From the NCBI GenBank assembly GCA_958296065.1, contig CATQHX010000029.1, positions 57,715 through 121,714 of the forward strand: a DNA stretch of 64,000 nucleotides, read 5' to 3'. Below, piece after piece: positions 34,188 to 41,785 of the stretch. This DNA is from Vicinamibacterales bacterium (GTDB lineage: Bacteria; Acidobacteriota; Vicinamibacteria; Vicinamibacterales; UBA8438). A program made the translations under genes and the position numbers. Within the stretch, counting starts at the first letter, position 1. Each line of letters begins with the position of its first letter. Below the pieces are notes generated by a model. That model worked only from the letters and a program-made list of their open reading frames with translations, was not told the origin of the DNA and searched no databases.

Positions 34188-34610
34188 TCAGAGGAACGTC
34201 CGTCGCAGGGATTGAATGAACGCGATGCCGGGCACGTTCTTCCTGCTCAGTCGATCGTCGTTCGTGAGGAAGAGGTCCGTGCCACTCGCCGCCGCGCACG
34301 CCAGTTGAATGGCGTCCGGCGCCCGGATCGACCGGTCGCCACGGATCGCCGCGAACCGGAGTGCGGCTCGGGCATCGAACGAAAGCACCGTAACGCCGGC
34401 GTCCATCGCCTGCACGTATCGATCCCGCAACTCGTCATCACCCATCTCGACCGGCTTGACGAGCAACTCACCGAGCGTCAGCGTCGACGTCAGCAGCTCG
34501 TCGCCACGCTCGATCATCCGCCGGCGTAGCGCCACCACCGCCTCGGCCCGGGCATCCGTCCCTTCAATCAGGTACACGAACAGGTTCGTGTCCCAGAACA
34601 CCCGGCTCAC
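34188..34610 (-). CDS. PIN-domain ribonuclease toxin (VapC-like)
   Basis: 140 residues from the GTG at 34610, which overlaps the upstream gene's stop (GTGA). The four acidic residues of the PIN site are visible: FWDTNLF (Asp7), TLGELL (Glu48), RAPDAIQLA (Asp99) and TNDDRL (Asp118 or 119). Length and layout match VapC toxins that cleave tRNA or rRNA. The coupled upstream gene is the presumed antitoxin, although it is not a known VapB type. Confidence 0.85.
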   Translation of the reverse strand: MSRVFWDTNLFVYLIEGTDARAEAVVALRRRMIERGDELLTSTLTLGELLVKPVEMGDDELRDRYVQAMDAGVTVLSFDARAALRFAAIRGDRSIRAPDAIQLACAAASGTDLFLTNDDRLSRKNVPGIAFIQSLRRTFL

Positions 34611-35104
34611 GACCAGCCCTCGCGGAGCCGCGAGACGTAGGCGTCGGCCTCTTCGTCTGCCCAAAGTGCCCTGCCGAGCCCACGCAGCGCCAGAATGGGG
34701 TCAGGCGGGGTACAACCGCCCTTGGCGGCGTACACCGTGCGATACCAGTCGATCAGCGAGCGATACGCTGGCGGCAGGTGGTCTCTCCGCGGAACCTCCT
34801 TGCCGCGCCGATCCGGGTGGCGCGAATCGCCGGGTCTGAAGAGACGCCGCCGTCCCCGGGCGGTTGCGAACAGCAGACAGTGCCGTCCGGGATTGGGCTT
34901 CGTTTGGGCGACGGCGTGGTAGGAAATGTGATGCTTGACACCCGGCCGCAGAGGCCCCGGCGCGGCAATCTGCTCGGCTCGCCGGACGATTTCCTTCATC
35001 GCAAAATCCGTCCGGTCGGGATGCTCCCTGTGCAGCAGCGCCGTGGCGATCCAGGCTTCGTCGGCGACGCTCGGTCTGTCGTTCATGGTCGCTTCAGAAT
35101 ACAT
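34607..35104 (-). CDS. Unrecognised partner (presumed antitoxin) of the PIN toxin
   Basis: 165 residues, or 159 from an ATG at 35086. It overlaps the PIN gene by four bases, the usual arrangement of toxin-antitoxin pairs. It starts with VADEAWIATALLHREHPDRTDF, a helical stretch; the middle KHHISYHAVAQTKPNPGRHC and LLFATARGRRRLFRPGDSRH are basic and could bind DNA; the C-terminus (ALRGLGRALWADEEADAYVS) is acidic and could wrap the toxin. No VapB, AbrB or MetJ motif is visible, so it may be an uncommon antitoxin family. Confidence 0.6.
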   Translation of the reverse strand: MYSEATMNDRPSVADEAWIATALLHREHPDRTDFAMKEIVRRAEQIAAPGPLRPGVKHHISYHAVAQTKPNPGRHCLLFATARGRRRLFRPGDSRHPDRRGKEVPRRDHLPPAYRSLIDWYRTVYAAKGGCTPPDPILALRGLGRALWADEEADAYVSRLREGWS

Positions 35105-35188
35105 CCTTTACATCATGGATTGATTTATAGAGGTATCGGCGACGCCTCGTCCCTGGACCGGCCGCCGCCAAACTGCAAGGATAGGAGT

Positions 35189-35542
35189 GTGGCGACCATC
35201 GACGACTTCCGCCGGCTCGCGCTCAGCCTCGACGGGGCGGAGGAGAGCTCGCACATGGGCTCACCGGATTTCCGCGTCGGCGGGCGGATCTTCGCGACGC
35301 TCGCTCACCAGGCGCAGGGCTACGGCAATCTGATGCTCACGCCGGAGGTCCAGGCGCCGTTCGTCGCCGAGGCGCCAGAGACCTTCGTGCCGGTCGCCGG
35401 CGGCTGGGGACGCAATGGCGCGACGCACATTCGCCTGGCCGCGGCCGACGAGGAGACCCTGGCGGGCGCGCTTCGCACCGCGTGGAAGCTCCGCGTGGAG
35501 AAGAACGCGCAGGCCGGGCGCCGCCGCCGCCCGGGAAGGTGA
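35189..35542 (+). CDS. MmcQ/YjbR-family protein
   Basis: 117 residues from the GTG at 35189, preceded by CAAGGATAGGAG. DFRRLALSLDGAEESSHMGS ... FRVGGRIFATL is the start of the YjbR fold (double-wing DNA-binding-like). The tail WGRNGATHIRLAAADEETLA and LRTAWKLRVEKNA completes it at normal length. Cellular role is not established for this family. It diverges from the PIN pair and converges on a decayed permease fragment. Confidence 0.85.
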   Translation: MATIDDFRRLALSLDGAEESSHMGSPDFRVGGRIFATLAHQAQGYGNLMLTPEVQAPFVAEAPETFVPVAGGWGRNGATHIRLAAADEETLAGALRTAWKLRVEKNAQAGRRRRPGR

Positions 35543-35544
35543 CC

Positions 35545-35730
35545 CGCACCGACCACCGCGGTCTGCGCTTCCTTCAGGAACCGGCCGACCGCTTTGCTGA
35601 TTGCCGCGACCGCGGCGGTCTCGACCGCTTCGAACGCACGCCCGTGGACGGGCCTCGATCCCATCGTATCGAAGTAGTTGGGCTCCACTACCTGGGCAGA
35701 CATGACCCGGGTCTCGGGCTTCGATCCGCA
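35545..35730 (-). pseudogene. Internal fragment of an ADOP permease
   Basis: The minus strand encodes ETRVMSAQVVEPNYFDT then VHGRAFEAVETAAVAAISKA, closely matching ETRVMSAEIVEPNYFDT in the intact permease at 37965-40616. It starts where the intercistronic DNA after the PadR gene would lead into the permease: the bases up to ATGGCGAAC are the same in both copies, then about 170 codons are missing. Only about 60 codons survive before the MmcQ gene end. Confidence 0.8.
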
Positions 35731-35800
35731 CGCCGACCGAAGCAGGTACAAACGACGCCGCGGTGACGGTTTCCGGTTCGCCATCCGGCGCCGCCGGACA

Positions 35801-36136
35801 TCACGCTTCCCCTACGTCGCGCAACGCCAGCTCGATCGCCACCGAAACCCGTTTCCAGTTGCGGACTTCCTCGTCGGTGTGCCGGCGCCCGGCGGAGGTC
35901 AACTCGTAGTACTTCGCCTTCCGATTGGTCTCCGAACGCCCCCATTCGGCCGTCAGCCACCCCTTCTGCTCGAGCCGGTGCAGCGCGGGAAAGAGCGAGC
36001 CCGGGGTGACTCGGAACGCGCCCTGCGTGATCTGCTCGACCCGGCGCGCAATGCCGAGGCCGTGGTTCGGTCCGGTCATGAGCGCGCGGAGGATCAGCAG
36101 GTCGAGAGTGCCGCGCATGAGGTCGGTTCGGGACAT
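35801..36136 (-). CDS. PadR-family regulator, cassette copy 1
   Basis: 111 residues, nearly identical to the PadR at 40663-40998. LMRGTLDLLILRALMTGPNH, RVTPGSLFPALHRLEQKGWL and AKYYELTSAGRRHTDEEVRN form the winged helix typical of PadR genes that precede ADOP permeases. An AAGGAG site lies 8 bases before the ATG. The permease it once controlled is reduced to a fragment downstream, so this regulator may now act on the other copy. The start is supported by conservation among all three copies. Confidence 0.9.
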   Translation of the reverse strand: MSRTDLMRGTLDLLILRALMTGPNHGLGIARRVEQITQGAFRVTPGSLFPALHRLEQKGWLTAEWGRSETNRKAKYYELTSAGRRHTDEEVRNWKRVSVAIELALRDVGEA

Positions 36137-36205
36137 GGGAAATGCTCCTTGGTGCGCCCTGTCGACTTTCGACCATAGTGTGGCTCGACCGTCGCATGAT
36201 TCGGG
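36137..36205 (-). promoter_or_regulatory. Promoter/operator region of PadR copy 1
   Basis: Read on the minus strand it shares the GTCGAAAGTCGACAGG block and the CCAAGGAGC ribosome site with the regions upstream of 37643 and 40998. A TATGGT -10-like box is present, but the TTGACA box seen in the other two copies is not. Confidence 0.45.
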
Positions 36206-36302
36206 GCGAGGTTGGCCAATTACACGTTCCCTTCCGCCGGACTATTCACCGGCCATCCTCCGCCAGTGTGCCTGGCGCACCCCAACAGACGGCGCCAAAC
36301 TC

Positions 36303-37433
36303 CTACCGTGCCACGTAGGTGCTGCGGGCCAGAACCGTCCCGTCCACGTCGGCCACGTCCACCTCGATGGGGTACTCGCCCGGCTCCAGGGCCGGCCGCT
36401 CGGTGAACAGCACGTAGTGGCCCGCAATCGCGTTGGTCACCAGGCCGAACGCCCAGAGTGGAGGCTTCTCGTAGGTGCGCACCAAGAAGCCCCCGGTGTC
36501 CGCAGACACGGCCTGCAGGCCGTGCTCCAGTGTGTGATACACCGCCTGCGTGACGTCGAGCGTGAACACCGACGCGCGTGCCGCCTGCAGAGCTGCCTGC
36601 GCGGCTGCGTAACCACGGGTGTCCGACACGAAGCCGTGGCCGATCAGGATGACCGACTTCGAGCCGGGAAGGGGCTCCAGCGCTTCCCCGATCCGGCGCA
36701 GCGCTTCCTGAATATCGAAGATCTCCCGCCCCTGCTCCTGGCTGAGGCTCGCCAGCAGGGAGACCTCGCCCCGCGGCTCGAGGACCGGCGGGCGGCCAGT
36801 TCTGACCTCGCCGGCAAGGAGGGTTCGGACGCGGTCGAGATCATCCGTGAAGTCCACCCAGATCTGCAGGTGGAAACCGAACGTCAGCACGGCCACCCGA
36901 TCGGACGGCGTGACGGCCGCCAGCAGCCCCTCGCTCTTCCGCAACAGACGCAGCAGGCCATAGACCCGGCTTTGCAGCAGGCGCGTGCTGTTCTGCACGA
37001 CGAAGACGATCAGCCGGCCGCTCTCCCCCACGCGAGCGCCGGGGCTCTCCGGGTCGGGGCTGGGACGGTAGTAGTTGTCGAGCATTCGGCTGATCCCCCC
37101 CACGCGAGCGCCGGGGCTCTCCGGGTCGGGAGAGTCGGCGGCGTCAGCCGCGCGGACGGCCTCTACGGCCGCGCCCTCGGCCTCGTCGCTCCCGACCCAC
37201 AACGCGGTCTCCACGCGGACCGGCTCTTCGTCGATCCGCACCGCGAAGTCCTCCGGCGTCAGTCCCGGAATGGGCTGGCCATCGTTGTCGACCACTCTCA
37301 CGTCGATGACCACGCGGGCGACCTCCACCCGCTCGAGGAACGGCTGCGGCTGGGCTGCGCTCCCGCCCGCCGCGAGCAACAAGAGCGCGGCCAGCGCCGC
37401 CGCCCGATTCAACGCCGCGTCGCTCTCCCGCAC
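36303..37433 (-). CDS. Secreted VWFA protein of the acidobacterial type
   Basis: The frame is open from an ATG at 37643, but the likely start is the GTG at 37433, which gives a signal peptide (LNRAAALAALLLLAAGGSAA) and 376 residues. The protein begins RVEVARVVIDVRVVDNDGQP and GLTPEDFAVRIDEEPVRVE, the usual lead of 'VWFA-related acidobacterial' proteins. The VWA core is GRLIVFVVQNSTRL to SVILIGHGFVSDT; the classic DxSxS metal site reads VQNSTR, so metal binding is weakened. Two identical SPDPESPGARVG segments lie in the linker before it. Role unknown, probably protein binding outside the cell. Confidence 0.8.
   Translation of the reverse strand: MRESDAALNRAAALAALLLLAAGGSAAQPQPFLERVEVARVVIDVRVVDNDGQPIPGLTPEDFAVRIDEEPVRVETALWVGSDEAEGAAVEAVRAADAADSPDPESPGARVGGISRMLDNYYRPSPDPESPGARVGESGRLIVFVVQNSTRLLQSRVYGLLRLLRKSEGLLAAVTPSDRVAVLTFGFHLQIWVDFTDDLDRVRTLLAGEVRTGRPPVLEPRGEVSLLASLSQEQGREIFDIQEALRRIGEALEPLPGSKSVILIGHGFVSDTRGYAAAQAALQAARASVFTLDVTQAVYHTLEHGLQAVSADTGGFLVRTYEKPPLWAFGLVTNAIAGHYVLFTERPALEPGEYPIEVDVADVDGTVLARSTYVAR
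37025..37130. repeat. 34-bp direct repeat inside the VWFA gene
   Basis: About 34 identical bases, starting CCCCCACGCGAGCGCC, occur at 37025-37058 and 37097-37130. The 72-bp period is 24 codons, so the repeat keeps the frame and adds 24 residues to the linker (SPDPESPGARVG twice). Confidence 0.8.
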
Positions 37434-37643
37434 ACGGTCCGTCCTCGTCGGGTACCTCCCGTCGGGCGGATCGACGATGAGCGACGCCTGACTGGTCCGC
37501 ACGCCGCGGTCGAGCCGGAAGCTGTTGTAAGCGCCGGTCTGGCCGGGGGACGGCGCGATGCCGAGCCCGTTGTTCGGCCCCGTCCTGAGGGCACGGAGGG
37601 TCAGCAGATCGAGAGTGCCGCGCATGAGGTCGGTGCAGGACAT
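37434..37643 (-). pseudogene. PadR copy 2 stub joined to a scrap of a secreted-protein gene
   Basis: The first 30 codons read LMRGTLDLLTLRALRTGPNN, the N-terminus of the same PadR as at 35801 and 40663. Then the frame switches family to GAYNSFRLDRGVRTSQASLI and VDPPDGRYPTRTDR, matching the RRTSLIVDPPNGRIPP region of the secreted protein at 32967. It continues in frame into the VWFA protein. The PadR helix-turn-helix is incomplete, so this copy cannot function as a repressor. Confidence 0.7.
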
Positions 37644-37734
37644 GGGAGTGCTCCTTGGGGAACGTCCTATCGATTTTCGACAAGTCTGGCCCGGGTTCTA
37701 TCGAATGTCAATAGGTGCGAATCGCATCTTGCCG

Positions 37735-37960
37735 GAGGACCGCCCTACCGACGACGACCCGTTGCCACGCTCCTCGCTCTCGCCGCGGTCCAACGCGTCG
37801 GGGTCGGCGCTACCGCGGTCGGCGACCCGCTTCGTCGCCCGAATCGGCAGGTCGTCACCGTCCACCCCGGTCACGACGATCTCGCCGCTGATGTGGCGAG
37901 CGTGAGTTGCCGTCCGGGCTCCATCGGGATGACGCGAACCAGCTCCTGGCTCTGGCGCCC
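37735..37960 (-). pseudogene. Fragment of a DUF4097-like putative adhesin
   Basis: Two minus-strand frames read QELVRVIPMEPGRQLTLA and then, after a frameshift near 37890, GEIVVTGVDGDDLPIRAT followed by KRVADRGSADPDALDRGE. The pattern of a lead strand, 'G-x-I-x-V-x-G-x-x-G-D-x-V-x-I-x-A-x-K-R' matches the start of DUF4097 beta-helix proteins common in Acidobacteriota. The rest is missing. Recognition is moderate. Confidence 0.35.
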
Positions 37961-37964
37961 GCGC

Positions 37965-40616
37965 CTACTCTTCGACGCGCAAGACCTCGGCGGGATGGAT
38001 CCTGAGTGCACGAGCGGCGGGAACTCCGACACCAACGAACGCTACCAGCGTCAGGCACACGACCACACCCACAAGCGTGACGAGGTCAACACCTTCACCG
38101 CCGGCGAACCGCGATTGCAGCACCGGCGCAACACCGCTTGCCAGTCCGCCTCCGACAATGACGCCGGCCGTCACCAGCTTCACGCTCGTCCCCCCTGCGA
38201 CGAGGCGAATGACCTGAAGCGGTCGAGCGCCCAGCGCGACACGCAGACCGATCTCCGGCGCGCGCCGCGCCACGACATAGCTCAGAGTTCCCAAGAGCCC
38301 GATACACGCCAGCACCAGGCCCGCGCCACCGACGAGACCACTCACGACCGCCGCAACCCGCGCCGGCAACAATGCCGTGCCAACCGTGTCGGCCATCGTT
38401 GCCACGGTCCCAACCGGCACGCCGGGATCCAGTTGGCTGATCGCGCGTCGCGCCGCGTCCGCCGTTACGCCGCGGATGTGGAACGTCACCTGCGGGGTGT
38501 ACATGTCCTCCGTAGACCAGAAGACGACGGGAATGGCATTCTCTTGAAGCGAAACGAAATGGCCATCTTCAACAACGCCAACCACAGTCGACCATTGGGG
38601 GTCGGTAGAATTCTCGTAGTCGCCCTGCCCGATGAACGAGGGCAGGGCCGGTCGGCCCAATCGCCTGCCGACCGCATCCTGACCGGACCAGAATCGCTGC
38701 GCGAACGCTTGATTGACGAGCACCGCATTTCGCTCTCCGGGCTCCAGGTCTCTACCGCGAACGAAAGGCACTCCCATCAGGCGAATGTATCCGGGGCTTA
38801 CGATGTTCGCGTTCACCTCCATGTCCTCTCCGGCCCTGGGCTGATAGCCGTCGACAGCTACGCCCCAGCGTGACCGCGCCCGGAGAGACAGGAACGGCAC
38901 CAGCGACACTTCGGCCAGCGGCACCTGCTCCATCGCCTGTCGGAGATATGCGCGACCGCGATTCTCGGTGTACCCGGCCGCCTCCAAATCGACCGAAACA
39001 AGCACAAGTTCGTCAGAGTCGTAGCCGAGCGGGACTGCGTACGCACTCACGATGCCGCGTCCGAATACCCCCGCAACGATCAACAGGAAAACGGCGGCGG
39101 TCGCCTGCATCGCAGTCAGGACGTTACGGAATCTGGTTTGCAGGAACCTGCCGACTTCGGACCCGGGTCGCGTCGCGTACAGTGCCGGCAGCAAGCCTAC
39201 TGCGAGGCCTACACCTGATGACACAAGCAGCGCGGCAACGACCAGTCGCGAGCTGAACTCCAAATCGAGCCGCACGGGTATGGGAAGGTCAGGCAGCAGC
39301 AATGTCACGAATCGCATGGCAACCGAGGCTACAGCGATCCCGAGCGCACCCCCGACGAGACCCAAACCAAGGCTCTCCACGACAACCTGCCGGATTAGTC
39401 TCAAGCGGGTCGCGCCCAGAGCTTGCCGCATCGCCATCTCACGGCGGCGAACGGACCCGTCGGCAAGTAGGAGGCCGGAGATATTGGCGCAAACGACAAG
39501 CAAGAGAATTCCGACCAGCCCTGTAAGTACGGCCAGAGCCCCGACCACGGGCCCTGATGCCATTGGCGGCAGGCGTGCCTGGTCCGCCTCTCTTATCGTC
39601 AAGTCCCGCGGCTGCCCCGAGAGACTCGTCCACTCCTCGGGGTATGACTGATGGAGACATCGCGCGACGATGTCCACGACCGCCCGTGCATCGTCGATGC
39701 TGACACCGTCGCGCAGTCGGCCAACTATGGCGGCCCCGCGCCTGCTGCGGCTCTCCTGCCTGCCATCGTCGGGCCGCAGAAGCTGCTCGAAGGCCATGGG
39801 CAGCCAGACATCCACGCGCAAGATGCCTAGTGCGCTCGTCAACTCGGCCGGCGCCACCCCCACGATCGTGACGGGCGAGCCGTTGATGACGATTTCGCGG
39901 CCGAGCGCCGACGGATCGCCACCGAACTCCGAACGCCACAGGGCGTTGCTGACTACCGCTACCGCGCCGTCGTCGACCGCCTCGAACCCACGGCCATGGA
40001 CGAAGCCCAGCCCGATCGTATCGAAGTAGTTGGGCTCCACGATCTCCGCTGACATGACCCGCGTCTCCTCTCCGATACGTATGCCGGCCGGCATACGAGA
40101 CGCTGCGGTGACGTGTTCGAAAACCTCGCCGGTAGACTCCCGAATGTCGAGGAAGTCCGGATAGGAGTTGAACCCCGGCCGTCCGCTGGAGTAGTCGCTC
40201 GTAAACATGACGAACATACGACTCGACTCGGCGGCGGGGAACGGACGCAGCAGCAGAGAGTCGACCAGCGCGAGAATGCCGACGGTCGCACCGATGCCGA
40301 AAGCTAGAACCAGGATCGCGACGACCGCAAGAATCGGACGTCGAGAATAGCGGCGGATTCCGTGCCGCAGATCCCGCCACAGATCGTCGGCGACCCGGAA
40401 ACGCTGCACGTCGCGGCATTCCTCCTTGACCGCGTCCACGCCCCCCATACGGGCGAGCGCCGCGCGGCGCGCTTCCCTCGGAGCCATGCCCCGGCGGATG
40501 TTCTCCTCGATGTCAAGCTGCAGGTACGCGAGCAACTCCGCATCGAGCTCGTGTTCGAGGCGCTCGCGACGGAACAGGTTCACCAGGCGAACTGTGCAAT
40601 CGCGCAAGCGGCTCAT
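37965..40616 (-). CDS. ADOP-type ABC permease (MacB/FtsX family)
   Basis: 883 residues from the ATG at 40616, with GGAGGAGG just upstream. The N-terminal ADOP helical region is LVNLFRRERLEHELDAELLA to GGVDAVKEECRDVQRFRV. A first MacB_PCD/FtsX half follows (ILAVVAILVLAFGIGATVGI; MSAEIVEPNYFDT), then FtsX helices near 390-500. The second half repeats the plan and ends LVGVVVCLTLVAFVGVGVP and HPAEVLRVEE. Such permeases work with an ABC ATPase and a PadR repressor in export of peptides or drugs; no ATPase gene is near. The PadR gene lies 46 bases upstream. It looks complete. Confidence 0.93.
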   Translation of the reverse strand: MSRLRDCTVRLVNLFRRERLEHELDAELLAYLQLDIEENIRRGMAPREARRAALARMGGVDAVKEECRDVQRFRVADDLWRDLRHGIRRYSRRPILAVVAILVLAFGIGATVGILALVDSLLLRPFPAAESSRMFVMFTSDYSSGRPGFNSYPDFLDIRESTGEVFEHVTAASRMPAGIRIGEETRVMSAEIVEPNYFDTIGLGFVHGRGFEAVDDGAVAVVSNALWRSEFGGDPSALGREIVINGSPVTIVGVAPAELTSALGILRVDVWLPMAFEQLLRPDDGRQESRSRRGAAIVGRLRDGVSIDDARAVVDIVARCLHQSYPEEWTSLSGQPRDLTIREADQARLPPMASGPVVGALAVLTGLVGILLLVVCANISGLLLADGSVRRREMAMRQALGATRLRLIRQVVVESLGLGLVGGALGIAVASVAMRFVTLLLPDLPIPVRLDLEFSSRLVVAALLVSSGVGLAVGLLPALYATRPGSEVGRFLQTRFRNVLTAMQATAAVFLLIVAGVFGRGIVSAYAVPLGYDSDELVLVSVDLEAAGYTENRGRAYLRQAMEQVPLAEVSLVPFLSLRARSRWGVAVDGYQPRAGEDMEVNANIVSPGYIRLMGVPFVRGRDLEPGERNAVLVNQAFAQRFWSGQDAVGRRLGRPALPSFIGQGDYENSTDPQWSTVVGVVEDGHFVSLQENAIPVVFWSTEDMYTPQVTFHIRGVTADAARRAISQLDPGVPVGTVATMADTVGTALLPARVAAVVSGLVGGAGLVLACIGLLGTLSYVVARRAPEIGLRVALGARPLQVIRLVAGGTSVKLVTAGVIVGGGLASGVAPVLQSRFAGGEGVDLVTLVGVVVCLTLVAFVGVGVPAARALRIHPAEVLRVEE

Positions 40617-40662
40617 GATGCCTCCTCCACAGTTCCAGTTCGCCATCCGGCGCGGCCGGACA

Positions 40663-40998
40663 TCACGCTTCCCCTAAATCGCGCAACGCCAGCTCGATCG
40701 CCACCGAAACCCGTTTCCAGTTGCGGGCTTCCTCGTCGGTGTGGCCGCGTCCGGCGGGGGTCAACTCGTAGAACTTCGCCTTCCGATTGGTCTCCGAACG
40801 CCCCCACGCAGCCGTCAGCCACCCCTGCTGCTCGAGCCGATGCAGGGCCGGAAACAGCGAACCCGGGTTGACGCGGAACGCCCCCTGCGTGATCTGCTCG
40901 ACCCGGCGCGCGATGCCGAGCCCGTGGTTCGACCCCGTCATGAGGGCGCGGAGGATCAGCAGATCGAGGGTGCCGCGCATGAGGTCGGTGCGGGACAT
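40663..40998 (-). CDS. PadR-family regulator of the intact ADOP cassette
   Basis: 111 residues. It differs from copy 1 (35801-36136) at only about ten positions. Winged-helix landmarks are GTLDLLILRALMTGSNHGLG, RVNPGSLFPALHRLEQQGWL and AKFYELTPAGRGHTDEEARN. It has a complete promoter upstream (41007-41065), and the 46-base gap to the permease holds a small hairpin (TCCGG-CCGCG-CCGGA) also kept after copy 1. It should repress its own operon until an inducer binds. Confidence 0.92.
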   Translation of the reverse strand: MSRTDLMRGTLDLLILRALMTGSNHGLGIARRVEQITQGAFRVNPGSLFPALHRLEQQGWLTAAWGRSETNRKAKFYELTPAGRGHTDEEARNWKRVSVAIELALRDLGEA

Positions 40999-41006
40999 GG
41001 GAAACG

Positions 41007-41065
41007 CTCCTTGGAACGTCCTATCGATTTCCGATAAATCTAGACCTACCCCTATCGGATGTCAA
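41007..41065 (-). promoter_or_regulatory. Promoter and operator of the PadR/ADOP operon
   Basis: On the minus strand: TTGACA (41065-41060), a 17-base spacer, TAGATT (41042-41037), and AAGGAG (41012-41007), 8 bases before the ATG. A dyad CCGATA (41031-41036) / TATCGG (41053-41058) encloses the -10 box, a fitting PadR site. In the decayed copy at 37644-37711 TTGACA is kept, but the -10 reads CAGACT. Confidence 0.7.
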
Positions 41066-41259
41066 TCGGTCGCTGCTCGCACGGTGCTGCAGCGCTCCCT
41101 CGTTGGAGTTTGCGTCTGGGGAGCTGGTAGCCGTTCAGGCGAGGACAAGCGGCCACCGCCCGTGCTTCGAAGAATCCAACAGGTCGCCGACGCGGTCACC
41201 GAACGAATGTCGCCGACGGCGCGCCACGCCCGGGACTCACCGGGCCACCGCCTGTCCGC

Positions 41260-41421
41260 GCCACCGACCAGGGCGATACCGGCGCCGCCGAGCGAAGCGC
41301 GCTGCGCCCGCTCGAACTCGATCTGCGCCCGCTGGTGGTCGAGGATCGCGCGCAGCTCGGCATCCTGCGCGCTAACGCTAACCGGCTCGGCCAGCGCCAG
41401 CGCCTCCCGCTGCACGCTCAC
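41260..41421 (-). pseudogene. C-terminal remnant of a TolC-family outer-membrane efflux protein
   Basis: The minus strand encodes LRAILDHQRAQIEFERAQ then ASLGGAGIALVG, the conserved last helix of TolC-like efflux proteins (L-x-D-Y-Q-R-A-x-I-x-F-E-R-x-Q-x-x-x-L-x-x-A-G-I). About 54 codons remain. It follows the adaptor remnant in the order expected of a tripartite exporter, with everything between lost. Confidence 0.55.
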
Positions 41422-41429
41422 AGCCGGGG

Positions 41430-41785
41430 TGAAGTGACAGATCGACGGCGTCGAGGGCGTGCGTCTCCGCCCTTTGCGACCGTCAGGTCCGGACGGGGCG
41501 CCGCGCGGCAGCGCCCCGTCGAGGGCGACGTCGACGGTAACCTGGACATCCTTTGGCCTGCGTCTCCGCGATGCGCAGCTCGGCCTTCAGCACCGTTGGA
41601 TCGCCCACCCGGGCCAGGTTGGCGCCGGTCGTGATCCGCTGCCCTTCCTCGAGCGGCACCTGCTGCAGGACGCCGGACATCCCGGCTCGCACGTACAGGT
41701 CGGCCATCTGCTGTTGCCGCAGCTCGTACAGCGTCCGCAGGCGGTCCACCTCGGCCTGCTCGACCGCGAGCTGCGCGAACGGATG
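41430..41785 (-). pseudogene. Remnant of a HlyD/RND-type periplasmic adaptor protein
   Basis: 41552-41785 reads LRTLYELRQQQMADLYV, VRAGMSGVLQQVPLEEGQ and ITTGANLARVGDPTVLKAEL then RIAETQAK, the lipoyl-like and beta-barrel part of an efflux adaptor. Another frame continues VTVDVALDGALPRGA and PDLTVAKGG from near the protein end. A deletion and a frameshift separate them, and the N-terminus is cut off where the Fic sequence begins on the other strand. Confidence 0.65.
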
